Positions 1 to 8,449 of a DNA stretch of 25,476 nt are shown here, in pieces. Position numbers and translations under genes: made by a program. This stretch comes from an uncultured Clostridia bacterium (lineage in GTDB: Bacteria > Bacillota > Clostridia > TANB77 > CAG-508). Within the stretch, counting starts at the first letter, position 1, and each line of letters opens with the position of its first letter. Location: assembly GCA_947624365.1 (NCBI GenBank), contig CANQJY010000006.1, positions 1-25,476 of the forward strand. Direction: 5' to 3'. The notes under the pieces are model-generated. The model was not told the DNA's origin and did not search any database. It worked only from the letters and a program-made list of their open reading frames with translations.

Positions 1-685
1 TGCCCGTATCAAACCATGTCATACCCCTACCCAATTTTTCAACTGCTAATTTTCCCATTTTCATATATTCATCATTAATACTTGTTATTTCAATTTCTCC
101 ACGTGCTGATGGCTTTACATTTTTTGCAATTTCTATAACATCATTTGTATAGAAATATAATCCTGGTACTGCATAATTTGATTTTGGATTTTGAGGTTTT
201 TCTTCAATTGAAATTGCTCTACCTGTTTCATCAATTTCTACAACTCCATATGCTCTAGGATCTTTTACATAAAACCCAAATATAGTAGATTCTTCTTCCC
301 TCTCATTTGCCCTTTTTAACATTTCTGGTAAATGAGATCCATAAAACATATTGTCACCTAATATCATTGCAACATTATCTTTGCCAATAAAATCTTCACC
401 TATTATAAATGCTTCTGCTAGTCCATTTGGCTTCTCTTGAATTTTATATTCAAAATGCATTCCCCATTGACTACCATCTTTTAATAAGTCTTGGAATACA
501 ACAATATCTCTAGGGGTAGAAATTATTAATACCTCTCTTATATCTGCTTCCATTAATACAGATAATGGATAATAAATCATAGGTTTATCATATATTGGCA
601 TTATTTGTTTTGATATAGCGAGAGTTAAAGGATATAGCCTTGTTCCACTTCCACCTGCTAATATAATTCCTTTTCTTTTTTTCAT
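1..685 (-). CDS. rfbA: Glucose-1-phosphate thymidylyltransferase (RfbA/RmlA), 3' end cut by window edge
   Basis: It makes dTDP-glucose from dTTP and glucose-1-phosphate, the first step to dTDP-L-rhamnose, in the cytoplasm. I translated this from the sequence: 228 codons are present of a usual length near 290, and the C-terminus lies beyond base 1. The nucleotidyltransferase signature GGSGTRLYP is at residues 11-19, followed by KQIMPIYDKPM, then MILGDNMFYG and, near the cut, GRGMTWFDTG, which are all typical RmlA motifs. The ATG at 685 has a GAGG ribosome site six bases upstream. It is downstream of rfbD but separated by 165 bases holding a hairpin and TATAAT boxes, so it may have its own promoter. 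rfbC and rfbB are not visible and may follow beyond the left edge. The family assignment is secure. Confidence 0.95.
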   Translation of the reverse strand, partial: MKKRKGIILAGGSGTRLYPLTLAISKQIMPIYDKPMIYYPLSVLMEADIREVLIISTPRDIVVFQDLLKDGSQWGMHFEYKIQEKPNGLAEAFIIGEDFIGKDNVAMILGDNMFYGSHLPEMLKRANEREEESTIFGFYVKDPRAYGVVEIDETGRAISIEEKPQNPKSNYAVPGLYFYTNDVIEIAKNVKPSARGEIEITSINDEYMKMGKLAVEKLGRGMTWFDTG

Positions 686-710
686 AGTAAACCTCGTTTC
701 TTTTTTATAT

Positions 711-749
711 TACAGATAGTAAGAGAACAAAATCTCTTTACTATCTGTA
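711..749 (-). promoter_or_regulatory. Long hairpin in the rfbA leader
   Basis: The arms are 711-726 and 733-749. They pair over 16 positions with one bulged base and a six-base ACAAAA loop. On the minus strand the hairpin lies between the TATAAT boxes and the rfbA ribosome site. It is followed by an A-rich run rather than a T-tract, so it is not a standard terminator in either direction. It could stabilise the mRNA or act as a cis-regulatory or protein-binding element. The structure is seen; the function is inferred. Confidence 0.6.
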
Positions 750-760
750 TGGGATTGTTT

Positions 761-819
761 ATTATAATAACGATTGTAAAACTTTTTATTAGGGATTATA
801 ATATGTTTTTTAATCGTTA
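761..819 (-). promoter_or_regulatory. rfbA: Putative rfbA promoter region with inverted repeat
   Basis: On the minus strand there are two TATAAT boxes, at 795-800 and 761-766. Neither has a convincing -35 hexamer at 17 bases. The eight-base inverted repeat TAACGATT (768-775) and AATCGTTA (812-819) brackets the upstream box and abuts the downstream one, an arrangement that would suit an operator. This is the only sizeable gap inside the rhamnose part of the locus, so a secondary promoter for rfbA is plausible. Start sites cannot be placed from sequence alone. Confidence 0.45.
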
Positions 820-850
820 CTACCAAAATTTAAATATTTTATAGTACTGT

Positions 851-1699
851 CTATTGTTGAATTTCTACTTGTAAGTATCTTTTTAGTCCATCTTCCCAAG
901 TTGGTATATTTATTCCTTGAGATAATAATTTATCTTTGCATAATTGTGAATTTTTAGGTCTTTTGGCTGGTCTTATAAATTCTTCAGATGTTACTGGTTT
1001 AATTTCACATTTTATATTAGCAAACTCAAAAATCTTTTTAGTAAATTCATACCATGTAGTATAACCTTGATTTGTTGAATGATATAATCCATATGGAATT
1101 TGTTTTTCAATTGCTTCTGCAATTATATTTGCTAAATCTTCAGCATATGTAGGGCTTCCATGTTGGTCAGATACAACTGACACCTCTTTATTTTCTTTTC
1201 CAAGTTTTAACATTGTTCTAACAAAATTGTTTCCATCTCCATATAGCCATGCAGTTCTAAAAATATAGTATTTATCAGTATTATTTTTTACTTGTTCTTC
1301 CCCATGTAATTTTGTTTTGCCATAAACTGTTACTGGTCCAACAATATCATCTTCTACATAGAATTTTGAAACATCTAGGTTTCCATCAAATACATAATCT
1401 GTACTTATATGAATTAATGTTGCATCTATTGATTTAGCGGCTTTTGCTAAATTTCCTGGTCCATCACCATTTATTTTATCTGCTAATTCATATACATCTT
1501 CAGCTTTATCAACAGCTGTATAAGCAGCACAATTAATAATGTATTCAGGTTGCTTTTCTTGTACATATTTCATAACAGCGTTTTCATTTGTAATGTCTAA
1601 ATCTTCAACATCTGTTAATATTAACTCATTTCCATTTTTAATTCTATTAATAACTGATTTTGCAAGCATTCCATTTGCACCTGTGATTAGAATTTTCAT
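851..1699 (-). CDS. rfbD: dTDP-4-dehydrorhamnose reductase (RfbD/RmlD)
   Basis: This NAD(P)H-dependent short-chain dehydrogenase reduces dTDP-4-keto-L-rhamnose to dTDP-L-rhamnose, the last step of the pathway. The protein is 282 residues, normal for RmlD. The Rossmann glycine motif ITGANGMLA is at the N-terminus, HISTDYVFDG carries the Thr-Asp-Tyr-Val-Phe-Asp-Gly signature, and the catalytic YGKTK follows. FRTAWLYG and VSDQHGSPTYAEDLA are also RmlD-typical. I chose the ATG at 1699 over an in-frame ATG 27 bases upstream, because GAGGAGG lies just before it and the protein then starts directly at MKILITG. It follows the GT2 gene by 33 bases and is likely co-transcribed. The sugar product would feed the glycosyltransferases upstream. 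Confidence 0.95.
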   Translation of the reverse strand: MKILITGANGMLAKSVINRIKNGNELILTDVEDLDITNENAVMKYVQEKQPEYIINCAAYTAVDKAEDVYELADKINGDGPGNLAKAAKSIDATLIHISTDYVFDGNLDVSKFYVEDDIVGPVTVYGKTKLHGEEQVKNNTDKYYIFRTAWLYGDGNNFVRTMLKLGKENKEVSVVSDQHGSPTYAEDLANIIAEAIEKQIPYGLYHSTNQGYTTWYEFTKKIFEFANIKCEIKPVTSEEFIRPAKRPKNSQLCKDKLLSQGINIPTWEDGLKRYLQVEIQQ

Positions 1700-1732
1700 A
1701 CCTAATATTTCCTCCTCTGCATACATATCTTA

Positions 1733-2683
1733 TCATTTTTTGTCTGAAAATACAATATTTTTTTCTTTAATAATATATGTTGGTCTATGTTTTACTTCCA
1801 AATATGTTTTTGATAAGTATTGACCTATGATTCCTAAAGAAAATAATTGTACTCCACTTACAAATACAATAATACATACCATAGAAGGCCATCCACTTGT
1901 TGGATCACCATATACTAAAGTTTTTATAATAATTACTAATATTAGTAAAAATGCAATTAAACAAAATAGCAATCCAAGTACAGAAGAAAAAATCAAAGGT
2001 GCTGTTGAAAAAGCTGTAATTCCTTCAATTGCATATTTAAATAGTTTCCAAAAAGACCATTTTGTTTTTCCTGCAACTCTTTCTATATTTTCATATTCAA
2101 GCCATTTTGTTTTAAAACCAACAAAGCCAAATAGACCTTTTGAAAAACGATTATATTCCCTCATAGAGATAATACTATCTACCATCTGTCTTGTCATTAA
2201 ACGAAAATCTCTTGCACCGTCTACCATTTCAACATCAGAAATATGATTTATCAATTTATAAAAACATTTTGCAAAAAAACTACGAATTGGAGGTTCTCCT
2301 TTTCTAGTAACTCTTCTTGTAGCAATACAATCATATCCTTCATTTTTAATCATATCATACATTTTTTTCAATAAAGCTGGCGGATCTTGTAAATCGGCAT
2401 CCATTAAAGTTACATAGTCACCAGATGCATTATCTAAACCAGCTAAAATAGCTGATTCTTTTCCAAAGTTACGGGAAAAAGAAATAAATTTAACACATTC
2501 ATTTTCACTTGAAATCTTTTTAATTTCTTCTAATGTTTTATCTTTTGAACCATCATCTACAAAGATATATTCAAATTCTATATCAGGAAAATCTTGTGCT
2601 TTAACACGTTCAGCTTCTTGATAAAATAATTTTACGGATTCTTCTTCATTGTAACATGGTACAATAATTGATAATTTTTCCAT
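1733..2683 (-). CDS. GtrB-like membrane glycosyltransferase (GT2, DPM1 type), copy 2
   Basis: This 316-residue protein is of the dolichol-phosphate-mannose-synthase-like class that transfers a sugar from a nucleotide donor to a polyprenyl phosphate. The N-terminal GT-A domain shows IIVPCYNEEE, VDDGSKDKT and the metal-binding DADLQDPP. Two hydrophobic helices sit at the C-terminus (about 228-300), as in GtrB, ArnC and YfdH relatives. It starts three bases after the stop of its paralogue and has an AGGAG ribosome site. Together with the GtrA-like gene it resembles the bacterial system that makes and flips undecaprenyl-phosphate-sugar for side-chain decoration of a surface polymer. The sugar cannot be deduced, and glucose is only the commonest case. 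Confidence 0.85.
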   Translation of the reverse strand: MEKLSIIVPCYNEEESVKLFYQEAERVKAQDFPDIEFEYIFVDDGSKDKTLEEIKKISSENECVKFISFSRNFGKESAILAGLDNASGDYVTLMDADLQDPPALLKKMYDMIKNEGYDCIATRRVTRKGEPPIRSFFAKCFYKLINHISDVEMVDGARDFRLMTRQMVDSIISMREYNRFSKGLFGFVGFKTKWLEYENIERVAGKTKWSFWKLFKYAIEGITAFSTAPLIFSSVLGLLFCLIAFLLILVIIIKTLVYGDPTSGWPSMVCIIVFVSGVQLFSLGIIGQYLSKTYLEVKHRPTYIIKEKNIVFSDKK

Positions 2684-2686
2684 TTT

Positions 2687-3628
2687 TTACTCCTTAATAT
2701 TTATCTTTTTATTAATAATAAATTGTGGTCTTCTTTTTGATTCATCATAAATTCTTCCAATATATTCTGAAATAATCCATATTGATAGCAGTTGAATTCC
2801 AGCAAAAAATGTAATTGCTACCATAATTGAAGTCCATCCAGATGATAGGTTATTTAAATTCCATATGTAAGAGGCAATTGCATATAGTAATAATATAAAT
2901 GATATGCAAACAGACATTATTCCAATTGCTCCTACAAGTTTTAATGGTTTTGTTGAAAAACCAATGATGCCATCTGAAGCTAATTTAAGCATTTTATTTA
3001 GAGGATACTTTGTTTTACCTGCAAAGCGTTCTTGTCTTTCATATTCAAAAGGAATTTGTTTATATCCTACCCAACTAAATAGTCCTCTTAAAAATTTATT
3101 ATGTTCAGGTAATTGGTTAATAGCATCTACTACTTTTCTATCTACTAGTCTAAAATCACCAGTATCTTTTGGTATTTCTACATCAGATAAAGCATTTAAC
3201 ATTTGATAGAACATTTTTGCTGAGAATAACTTGAATGCTGATTCTCCTTTTCTGTTTTTTCGTTTGCCATAAATAACATCATTTCCAGCTTCCCAAAGTT
3301 CTAACATTTCTTTTATTAATTCAGGTGGGTCTTGCATATCTGCATCAATAATTACAATTGCATCACCAGAAGCATATTGTAAACCACATGTAACAGCTGC
3401 TTGATGACCAAAATTACGAGAAAAAGAAATTATTTTTAAAGATAAATCTTGCTTAGCTAATTGTTCTAATATTGGTAATGTTTGGTCTTTACTACCATCA
3501 TCAATTATTATAATTTCATGTTCATATTTGTTAGAAAGCTCATTTAATACATTCTTTACTCTTTTATAACATTCATCTGCTACTTTTTCTTCACAATACA
3601 TTGGTATTACAAATGATATTTTTTTCAT
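2687..3628 (-). CDS. GtrB-like membrane glycosyltransferase (GT2, DPM1 type), copy 1
   Basis: This 313-residue protein is paralogous to the next gene downstream. The GT-A domain has FVIPMYCEEK, IDDGSKDQT and DADMQDPPE, with two predicted C-terminal membrane helices (about 230-295). Its ATG overlaps the stop of the GtrA-like gene in an ATGA arrangement, indicating translational coupling. AGAGGTGA within that gene serves as the ribosome site. The expected reaction is sugar transfer onto undecaprenyl phosphate at the inner face of the membrane. The two copies are clearly divergent (for example MYCEE against CYNEE), so they may load different sugars rather than being a recent duplication. The substrate is unknown. 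Confidence 0.87.
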   Translation of the reverse strand: MKKISFVIPMYCEEKVADECYKRVKNVLNELSNKYEHEIIIIDDGSKDQTLPILEQLAKQDLSLKIISFSRNFGHQAAVTCGLQYASGDAIVIIDADMQDPPELIKEMLELWEAGNDVIYGKRKNRKGESAFKLFSAKMFYQMLNALSDVEIPKDTGDFRLVDRKVVDAINQLPEHNKFLRGLFSWVGYKQIPFEYERQERFAGKTKYPLNKMLKLASDGIIGFSTKPLKLVGAIGIMSVCISFILLLYAIASYIWNLNNLSSGWTSIMVAITFFAGIQLLSIWIISEYIGRIYDESKRRPQFIINKKINIKE

Positions 3629-4047
3629 TTTGTTTCACCTCTTTTAAAGATAAATAATTTACTAAAAACATAGTTTGCAATTATTATCAATATATTTGAC
3701 ACTAATTTCATAATTACTTCATTTAAATGGAATATATCAACAAATAAATACATAAATCCCATATCTAGTAATAAAGAAATTCCTCTACAAGTAAAAAATG
3801 AAATTATCTCTTGTGTTAATTCTTTTTTTGTTAAATTTTTAGATTGAAATACGAATAACTTATTTGTTACATATGCAAAGATAATTGCGACTATTTGAGC
3901 AACTATTGTGCTAATCATATAATCGATATGAAAAATAGTTACAAATATGGTATATAATACAAAGTTAACAATTGTAGTTAAAACTCCAAATATCAAATAA
4001 TTAATAATTTCTCTATATTGATTAAATAATGATTTTAGTTTTTCCAA
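3625..4047 (-). CDS. GtrA-like membrane protein
   Basis: This 140-residue, almost entirely hydrophobic protein has four predicted membrane helices. The GtrA family pattern is visible: an N-terminal YLIFGVLTTIVNF helix, an ANYVFSKLFIF-type end, and an internal YVTNKLFVFQSK half. GtrA-like proteins are thought to flip polyprenyl-phosphate-linked sugars across the membrane. Here it is translationally coupled to a GtrB-type glycosyltransferase, the usual partner. The start is TTG at 4047, supported by AAGGA seven bases upstream; no ATG gives a better N-terminus. No polytopic GT-C transferase that would use the flipped sugar is visible in this window. Confidence 0.87.
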   Translation of the reverse strand: MEKLKSLFNQYREIINYLIFGVLTTIVNFVLYTIFVTIFHIDYMISTIVAQIVAIIFAYVTNKLFVFQSKNLTKKELTQEIISFFTCRGISLLLDMGFMYLFVDIFHLNEVIMKLVSNILIIIANYVFSKLFIFKRGETK

Positions 4048-4050
4048 TTT

Positions 4051-5994
4051 TTATTCCTTCCCTGTTTCTAGATTCCAAACTTTTGTCAAAAATTCATAAC
4101 GTTTTTGGAATTCTTTTTCATGCCAATTTGTAATGCTTGTTAATTCTTTCATATCTTGATGTATTCTTTTAATCTCTTCTAAATGTTTTTGTTTTTTCAT
4201 GGTACTTGTTATATTATTACCATGCACACGGTAATAGTTGTATGGTTTATTAACATATGCAACATCACCTAATTTCATGAGATTTGCATATAATACCCAA
4301 TCTCCTGATTGACGAAAAGTAATAGCTTTTTCAAAATACTTATCATAATTTCCTTTTTTAATTAATGCAGAAGATACATTTGCAATTGTACAATTTAAAA
4401 ATGTATAGTTTTGTAATTCATTTTCTCCGCTTGTAATATAAGAATGGTTCCAATGTCCAGTTTTGCGAATATCAATTTCTGATTTAATAGACTTTAAAAA
4501 GACTTTACCTTGCTTGTCCATAAATGCTGTATCAACATATGCAATTGAAATATTTGGATCTTTTTTTATACATTTTACTAATTTTTTTAACATGTGCTTA
4601 TCACAATAATCATCTGCTTCTGCAATCCATACATAATCTCCACTAGCTAAGTTAAATCCTTTTTGCCATTGTTTAAAAGCAATTCCAGAATTTGTTTCAT
4701 TATATACTTTTTTTACAGAAATATATGGTTGTAATTTTTCTACAAGTTCATCAATAACTTCATGACTGTAATCTGTTGAGCAATCATCTAATAAAATCAA
4801 TTCATTAATTTTTTCTGTTTGGTATAAAATGCTATAAACTCTTTCTAGTAAAAAGTCAGCATAGTTGTAATTTGGAACAACAACAGAAATAGAAATTTTT
4901 GATTTCTTCTTTTCTTTTTGTTTTTGTGCCTCTTTAACTATATCTGAAAATGTAACAGTTTTTCCTATTACGGTTTTATTCTTTAATTTAAAAAATCCAT
5001 GTGACAAACTAAGTAAAAGATTAATACATGTTGCTGATTTTAACTTTAATAGATTTATAACAATATACCAATATATTTTCCCTATCTTTCCACGTGTATT
5101 TAAATATTTTTGTACACATGCTTTGTTATTTTCTACTCTTAAGTTAGCTTCTTTTTCAATAAACATAGCTAAATATTTTTGCCTGTTTTTAAAGCCTTTT
5201 AAAGCTGTTATAACATATACATATAACATTAAAATTTGATGATATAATATAATAGTTTTATATGTTTCATATCTTTCAGTGTCTTTTATTCTATCTAAAG
5301 TTAATTCAACAGATTCTATAATGTCAAAACGTTTTTCTGAAAATGTTGAATTTTGAATTGAGTTTTCTCTTTGTACATAATAATATTTTGTAGCATCTGT
5401 ATAACAAATAGTATTTGCATGTAAAATTGCTGGTATTGTTGTTGCAATATCTTCATTTACTTTTCCTTCTGGAAATAAATATTTTTCAATAATTTCTTTT
5501 TTAAATAATTTGTTACATGCTGAAGCTGAAGTTCCTGTATCAATTGCTCCTTCTTTTATATCTTCAGGATCAGGATTAATACCTAATTGAACAGGAGCTA
5601 AATCTTCTCCCTTATCATTTACTAATTGTATATCTGTAATTGCAATTTCTGCGTTTTTTTCTATCATGTTTGACATTAATATTTCATAATAATTTTCATC
5701 AACATAATCATCTGAGTCAATAAAAGCAATATAAGAGGTATCAGCTAAAGAAATACCTCTATTACGTGTATATGATAATCCCTTGTTCCTATCATTACGA
5801 TACACTTTTAATTTTTCTGAATTTTGAATTTCTAAGTTTTTTAATATTGCGAATGTATTGTCTATCGAAAAATCATCAATTGCAATAATTTTTAAATCTT
5901 GATATGTTTGATTTAATAAACTTTTTATGCTTTTTTCTACATATTTTTCTACATTATAACAAGGTACAATGACCGTAATTGTATTTTTTTCCAT
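4051..5994 (-). CDS. Two-domain glycosyltransferase (tandem GT2)
   Basis: This 647-residue cytoplasmic protein has two complete GT-A domains. Domain 1 (about 6-240) has VIVPCYNVEKY, AIDDFSIDNT and FIDSDDYVD. Domain 2 (about 368-600) has SVVVPNYNYA, LLDDCSTDYS and IAEADDYCD. A linker of about 120 residues joins them, and a basic segment rich in KEKKKS lies just before domain 2. Two active sites in one chain are common in enzymes that add two different linkages to a growing surface glycan. The start ATG has AAGGAG six bases upstream, and a promoter candidate lies in the 69-base gap before it. The gene ends three bases before the TTG of the GtrA-like gene. Donor sugars are unknown. Confidence 0.87.
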   Translation of the reverse strand: MEKNTITVIVPCYNVEKYVEKSIKSLLNQTYQDLKIIAIDDFSIDNTFAILKNLEIQNSEKLKVYRNDRNKGLSYTRNRGISLADTSYIAFIDSDDYVDENYYEILMSNMIEKNAEIAITDIQLVNDKGEDLAPVQLGINPDPEDIKEGAIDTGTSASACNKLFKKEIIEKYLFPEGKVNEDIATTIPAILHANTICYTDATKYYYVQRENSIQNSTFSEKRFDIIESVELTLDRIKDTERYETYKTIILYHQILMLYVYVITALKGFKNRQKYLAMFIEKEANLRVENNKACVQKYLNTRGKIGKIYWYIVINLLKLKSATCINLLLSLSHGFFKLKNKTVIGKTVTFSDIVKEAQKQKEKKKSKISISVVVPNYNYADFLLERVYSILYQTEKINELILLDDCSTDYSHEVIDELVEKLQPYISVKKVYNETNSGIAFKQWQKGFNLASGDYVWIAEADDYCDKHMLKKLVKCIKKDPNISIAYVDTAFMDKQGKVFLKSIKSEIDIRKTGHWNHSYITSGENELQNYTFLNCTIANVSSALIKKGNYDKYFEKAITFRQSGDWVLYANLMKLGDVAYVNKPYNYYRVHGNNITSTMKKQKHLEEIKRIHQDMKELTSITNWHEKEFQKRYEFLTKVWNLETGKE

Positions 5995-6018
5995 AATCTT
6001 CTCCTTTTTTACGGTATA

Positions 6019-6047
6019 AGTATATCAAATTTACTTAGAAAACGCAA
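6019..6047 (-). promoter_or_regulatory. Candidate sigma-A promoter before the tandem GT2 gene
   Basis: On the minus strand a -35 TTGCGT (6042-6047) and a -10 TATACT (6019-6024) are separated by exactly 17 bases. A TG dinucleotide one base before the -10 makes it an extended -10. It lies in the 69-base gap between the GH25 gene and the tandem GT2 gene. It could drive the GT2-GtrA-GtrB-GtrB-rfbD group independently of upstream read-through. Confidence 0.55.
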
Positions 6048-6063
6048 TGTTTTTAATTCAATA

Positions 6064-8445
6064 TTATCTATAATAGTAATCCATATCTACTCTTCCTGTA
6101 ATTCCATCAACTGTTCCTGAACTTGTATATTGCCACATTACATAATCTTTTTTATAATCACATGATGTATTCCATTGTGCTACCCATTTTGGAAATTGGT
6201 CTAAACGCGCATCATCTAGAATCCCTGTTAGCCAATTTAAATTTGCATAAAATCCTACATTATATCCCTGATTTTTCATAGTTGAACAAAAAGTATAAGT
6301 AATATCACGGCACATTTGGTCTGAAACATTATATCTAGATTTATATCCGTCAGCATCTTCCATATCAAACCAAATTCCATATGCAGGTTTTTTTCCACGT
6401 AATAAACGAATAACATGATTTACTTCTGATTTTGCTTTATTTAAATCAATAGCATATGAATAAATATATACACCATAAGGAATTCCATATTTTTCACATT
6501 CTGTTATATTACGATAATACATAGTATCATCTTGAGCTGTGTTATCTTCTCCATATCCACAGCGAATAATTGCAAAATCTATTTGATCTTTTACTTTTGC
6601 CCAATCAATAGTTCCATTATGTTGTGATACATCAATACCAACTAGTATAGAACGATCTATTTCAAATTTTGTACTTGCTGTTCCTAAAACAGTTCCATCA
6701 TTTGTTACAATATTTACTTTTATAGTATAAATTCCTTCTTTATAATTAGAAATATCTAACATTGTAGAAAAACCAGGTGTTGGATTTTTTTCCTTTGAGC
6801 CATATCCTGTAATTGCAGATTGTACATCTCCTCTGGCTCTTCTTGAAATTTCTGACTTTTGCAATATTCCATTAACATAGATTTGAATTTTTGCATTTGC
6901 ATATCCAGACATTACCCAACCAGATACTTCAAGTTGTTTCTTTCCTGTAACGAAATCAGAGATAGGTCTATCTATATATAATGTTGTTGGATATTTAAAT
7001 AAATTGAATTGCTTAGTATATGTTGCTAATATTTCTCCTGAATCATTTGATATAGTATTTATTTTTAAAGTATGGTTTCCATCAGATATATTTTCTAAAT
7101 TTAAAATTGCCTTAATTCCAGGTTCAGGGTTTTGTTGTAAATTTCCATATCCTTTTATTACTGAATGTACATCTCCTCTTGCCCTTGTTGCAATGTTAGT
7201 TTGTTGCAATTTACCATCTATGTAGATTTCAATTGACTTATTTTCACATGTTGACATTACCCAACCATTTACTTCCATTGTATCTTCTCTAATTTGATTT
7301 GTATTTGGATAATCGATATTTAAATATGTATTATATTTTTTTAATGTAAAATCTTTTTTATAACTTGATAAAATTTGTTTTGTGTCTGAAACAGATTTTA
7401 TTTCTAAAGTGTGTTTACCATCTGTTATATTTTTTAAACTTAAAGTAGTTTTAAAACCTGGCTCAGGATTTTCAGTAATTGTTCCATATCCTTTTATTAC
7501 TGAATGTACATCCCCTCTTGCTCTTGTTAAAATATTTGCTTCTTGTAATTTACCATCTACATAAATTTCAATTGATTTATTTTTATATGTTGACATCACC
7601 CAACCATTTATTTCCATAGAGTCTGCATTTATTTGAGTAGTATTTGGGTAATCAATATTCAAATACGTGTTATATTTTTTTAATGTAAATTCTTTTTTCT
7701 CACTTGCTAAAACTTCTCCTGTATCTGAAATAGATTTTACTTCTAATGTGTGCTTACCATCTGATATATTTTTTAAATTTAAAGTAGTTTTAAATCCTGG
7801 TTTAGGATTTTCTGTCAAAGTTCCATATCCTTTTATTGCAGAATGTACATCTGCTCTTGCTCTTGTTTCAATATTTGCCTCTTGTAAATTTCCATCTATA
7901 TAAATTTCAATTGTTTTGTTAGCATATGTTGACATTACCCAACCATCAATATATAGTGTATCTTGATTTATTGATGATGTATTTGGATAATCTAAATATA
8001 AAGTACTTGGGTATTTTTTTAATGTGATATTTTTAGTAATAGATTGTAGAGTTGTTTTTTTGTCAGAAACAACCCTTACTTCTAATTTGTGATTACCGTC
8101 TTTAAAATTTTTTAAATTTAAGGTGGTTTTAAAACCAGGTTCAGGGTTTTCTGCTAAGGTTCCATATCCCTTAATTGCAGAATGTACATCTGCTCTTGCT
8201 CTTGTTTCGATATTTGTTTGTTGTAAATTTCCATCTATATAAATTTCAATTGTTTTATTTGCATATGTTGACATTACCCAACCATCAATATATAGTGTAT
8301 CTTGATTTATTATTGATGTATTTGGATAATCTAAATATAAATTTGTTTTTATGGAATAGTCTGTTTCTGCATTTACGTTATAGGATAATAAAAATAGTAA
8401 AGCAATAAAAAATATAACAATCCCAATATATTTTTTTGTTTTCAT
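6064..8445 (-). CDS. Secreted GH25 muramidase with five Ig-like repeats
   Basis: This 793-residue exported protein is predicted to cut the glycan strands of peptidoglycan. A signal peptide covers about residues 1-26 (Lys-rich start, hydrophobic core, cut near NVNA). Five repeats of about 113 residues follow (37-597), each built around GWVMS, then an IYIDG strand, RARxDVxSxIxGYG and DGxHTL. They resemble Big-type Ig-like folds. The C-terminal GH25 domain (about 602-793) starts with GIDVSQHNG and has WFDMED. Asp605, Asp694 and Glu696 match the family's acidic catalytic residues. There is no LPxTG motif or SLH domain, so wall attachment probably depends on the repeats. GGGAG precedes the ATG. 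It lies inside the glycan locus, directly after a glycosyltransferase gene. Catalytic family is certain; repeat function is inferred. Confidence 0.93.
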   Translation of the reverse strand: MKTKKYIGIVIFFIALLFLLSYNVNAETDYSIKTNLYLDYPNTSIINQDTLYIDGWVMSTYANKTIEIYIDGNLQQTNIETRARADVHSAIKGYGTLAENPEPGFKTTLNLKNFKDGNHKLEVRVVSDKKTTLQSITKNITLKKYPSTLYLDYPNTSSINQDTLYIDGWVMSTYANKTIEIYIDGNLQEANIETRARADVHSAIKGYGTLTENPKPGFKTTLNLKNISDGKHTLEVKSISDTGEVLASEKKEFTLKKYNTYLNIDYPNTTQINADSMEINGWVMSTYKNKSIEIYVDGKLQEANILTRARGDVHSVIKGYGTITENPEPGFKTTLSLKNITDGKHTLEIKSVSDTKQILSSYKKDFTLKKYNTYLNIDYPNTNQIREDTMEVNGWVMSTCENKSIEIYIDGKLQQTNIATRARGDVHSVIKGYGNLQQNPEPGIKAILNLENISDGNHTLKINTISNDSGEILATYTKQFNLFKYPTTLYIDRPISDFVTGKKQLEVSGWVMSGYANAKIQIYVNGILQKSEISRRARGDVQSAITGYGSKEKNPTPGFSTMLDISNYKEGIYTIKVNIVTNDGTVLGTASTKFEIDRSILVGIDVSQHNGTIDWAKVKDQIDFAIIRCGYGEDNTAQDDTMYYRNITECEKYGIPYGVYIYSYAIDLNKAKSEVNHVIRLLRGKKPAYGIWFDMEDADGYKSRYNVSDQMCRDITYTFCSTMKNQGYNVGFYANLNWLTGILDDARLDQFPKWVAQWNTSCDYKKDYVMWQYTSSGTVDGITGRVDMDYYYR
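6655..8337 (-). repeat. Five tandem 339-base coding repeats in the GH25 gene
   Basis: The repeat period is 113 codons for the first four units, and the last unit is slightly offset and more divergent. Units 1 and 2 are very similar at DNA level: the block around gacattacccaaccatcaat occurs near 7931 and again near 8270, exactly 339 bases apart, and the flanking 200 bases are mostly identical. Units 3 and 4 form a second, closer pair. This suggests recent unit duplication, so copy number may vary between strains and may be collapsed or expanded in short-read assemblies. Confidence 0.9.
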
Positions 8446-8449
8446 TGTT

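Noticed and set aside
6655..8337. Regular repeats as a CRISPR array
   Set aside because: The period is 339 bases, exactly in frame, and codes for protein domains; there are no short repeats with unique spacers.
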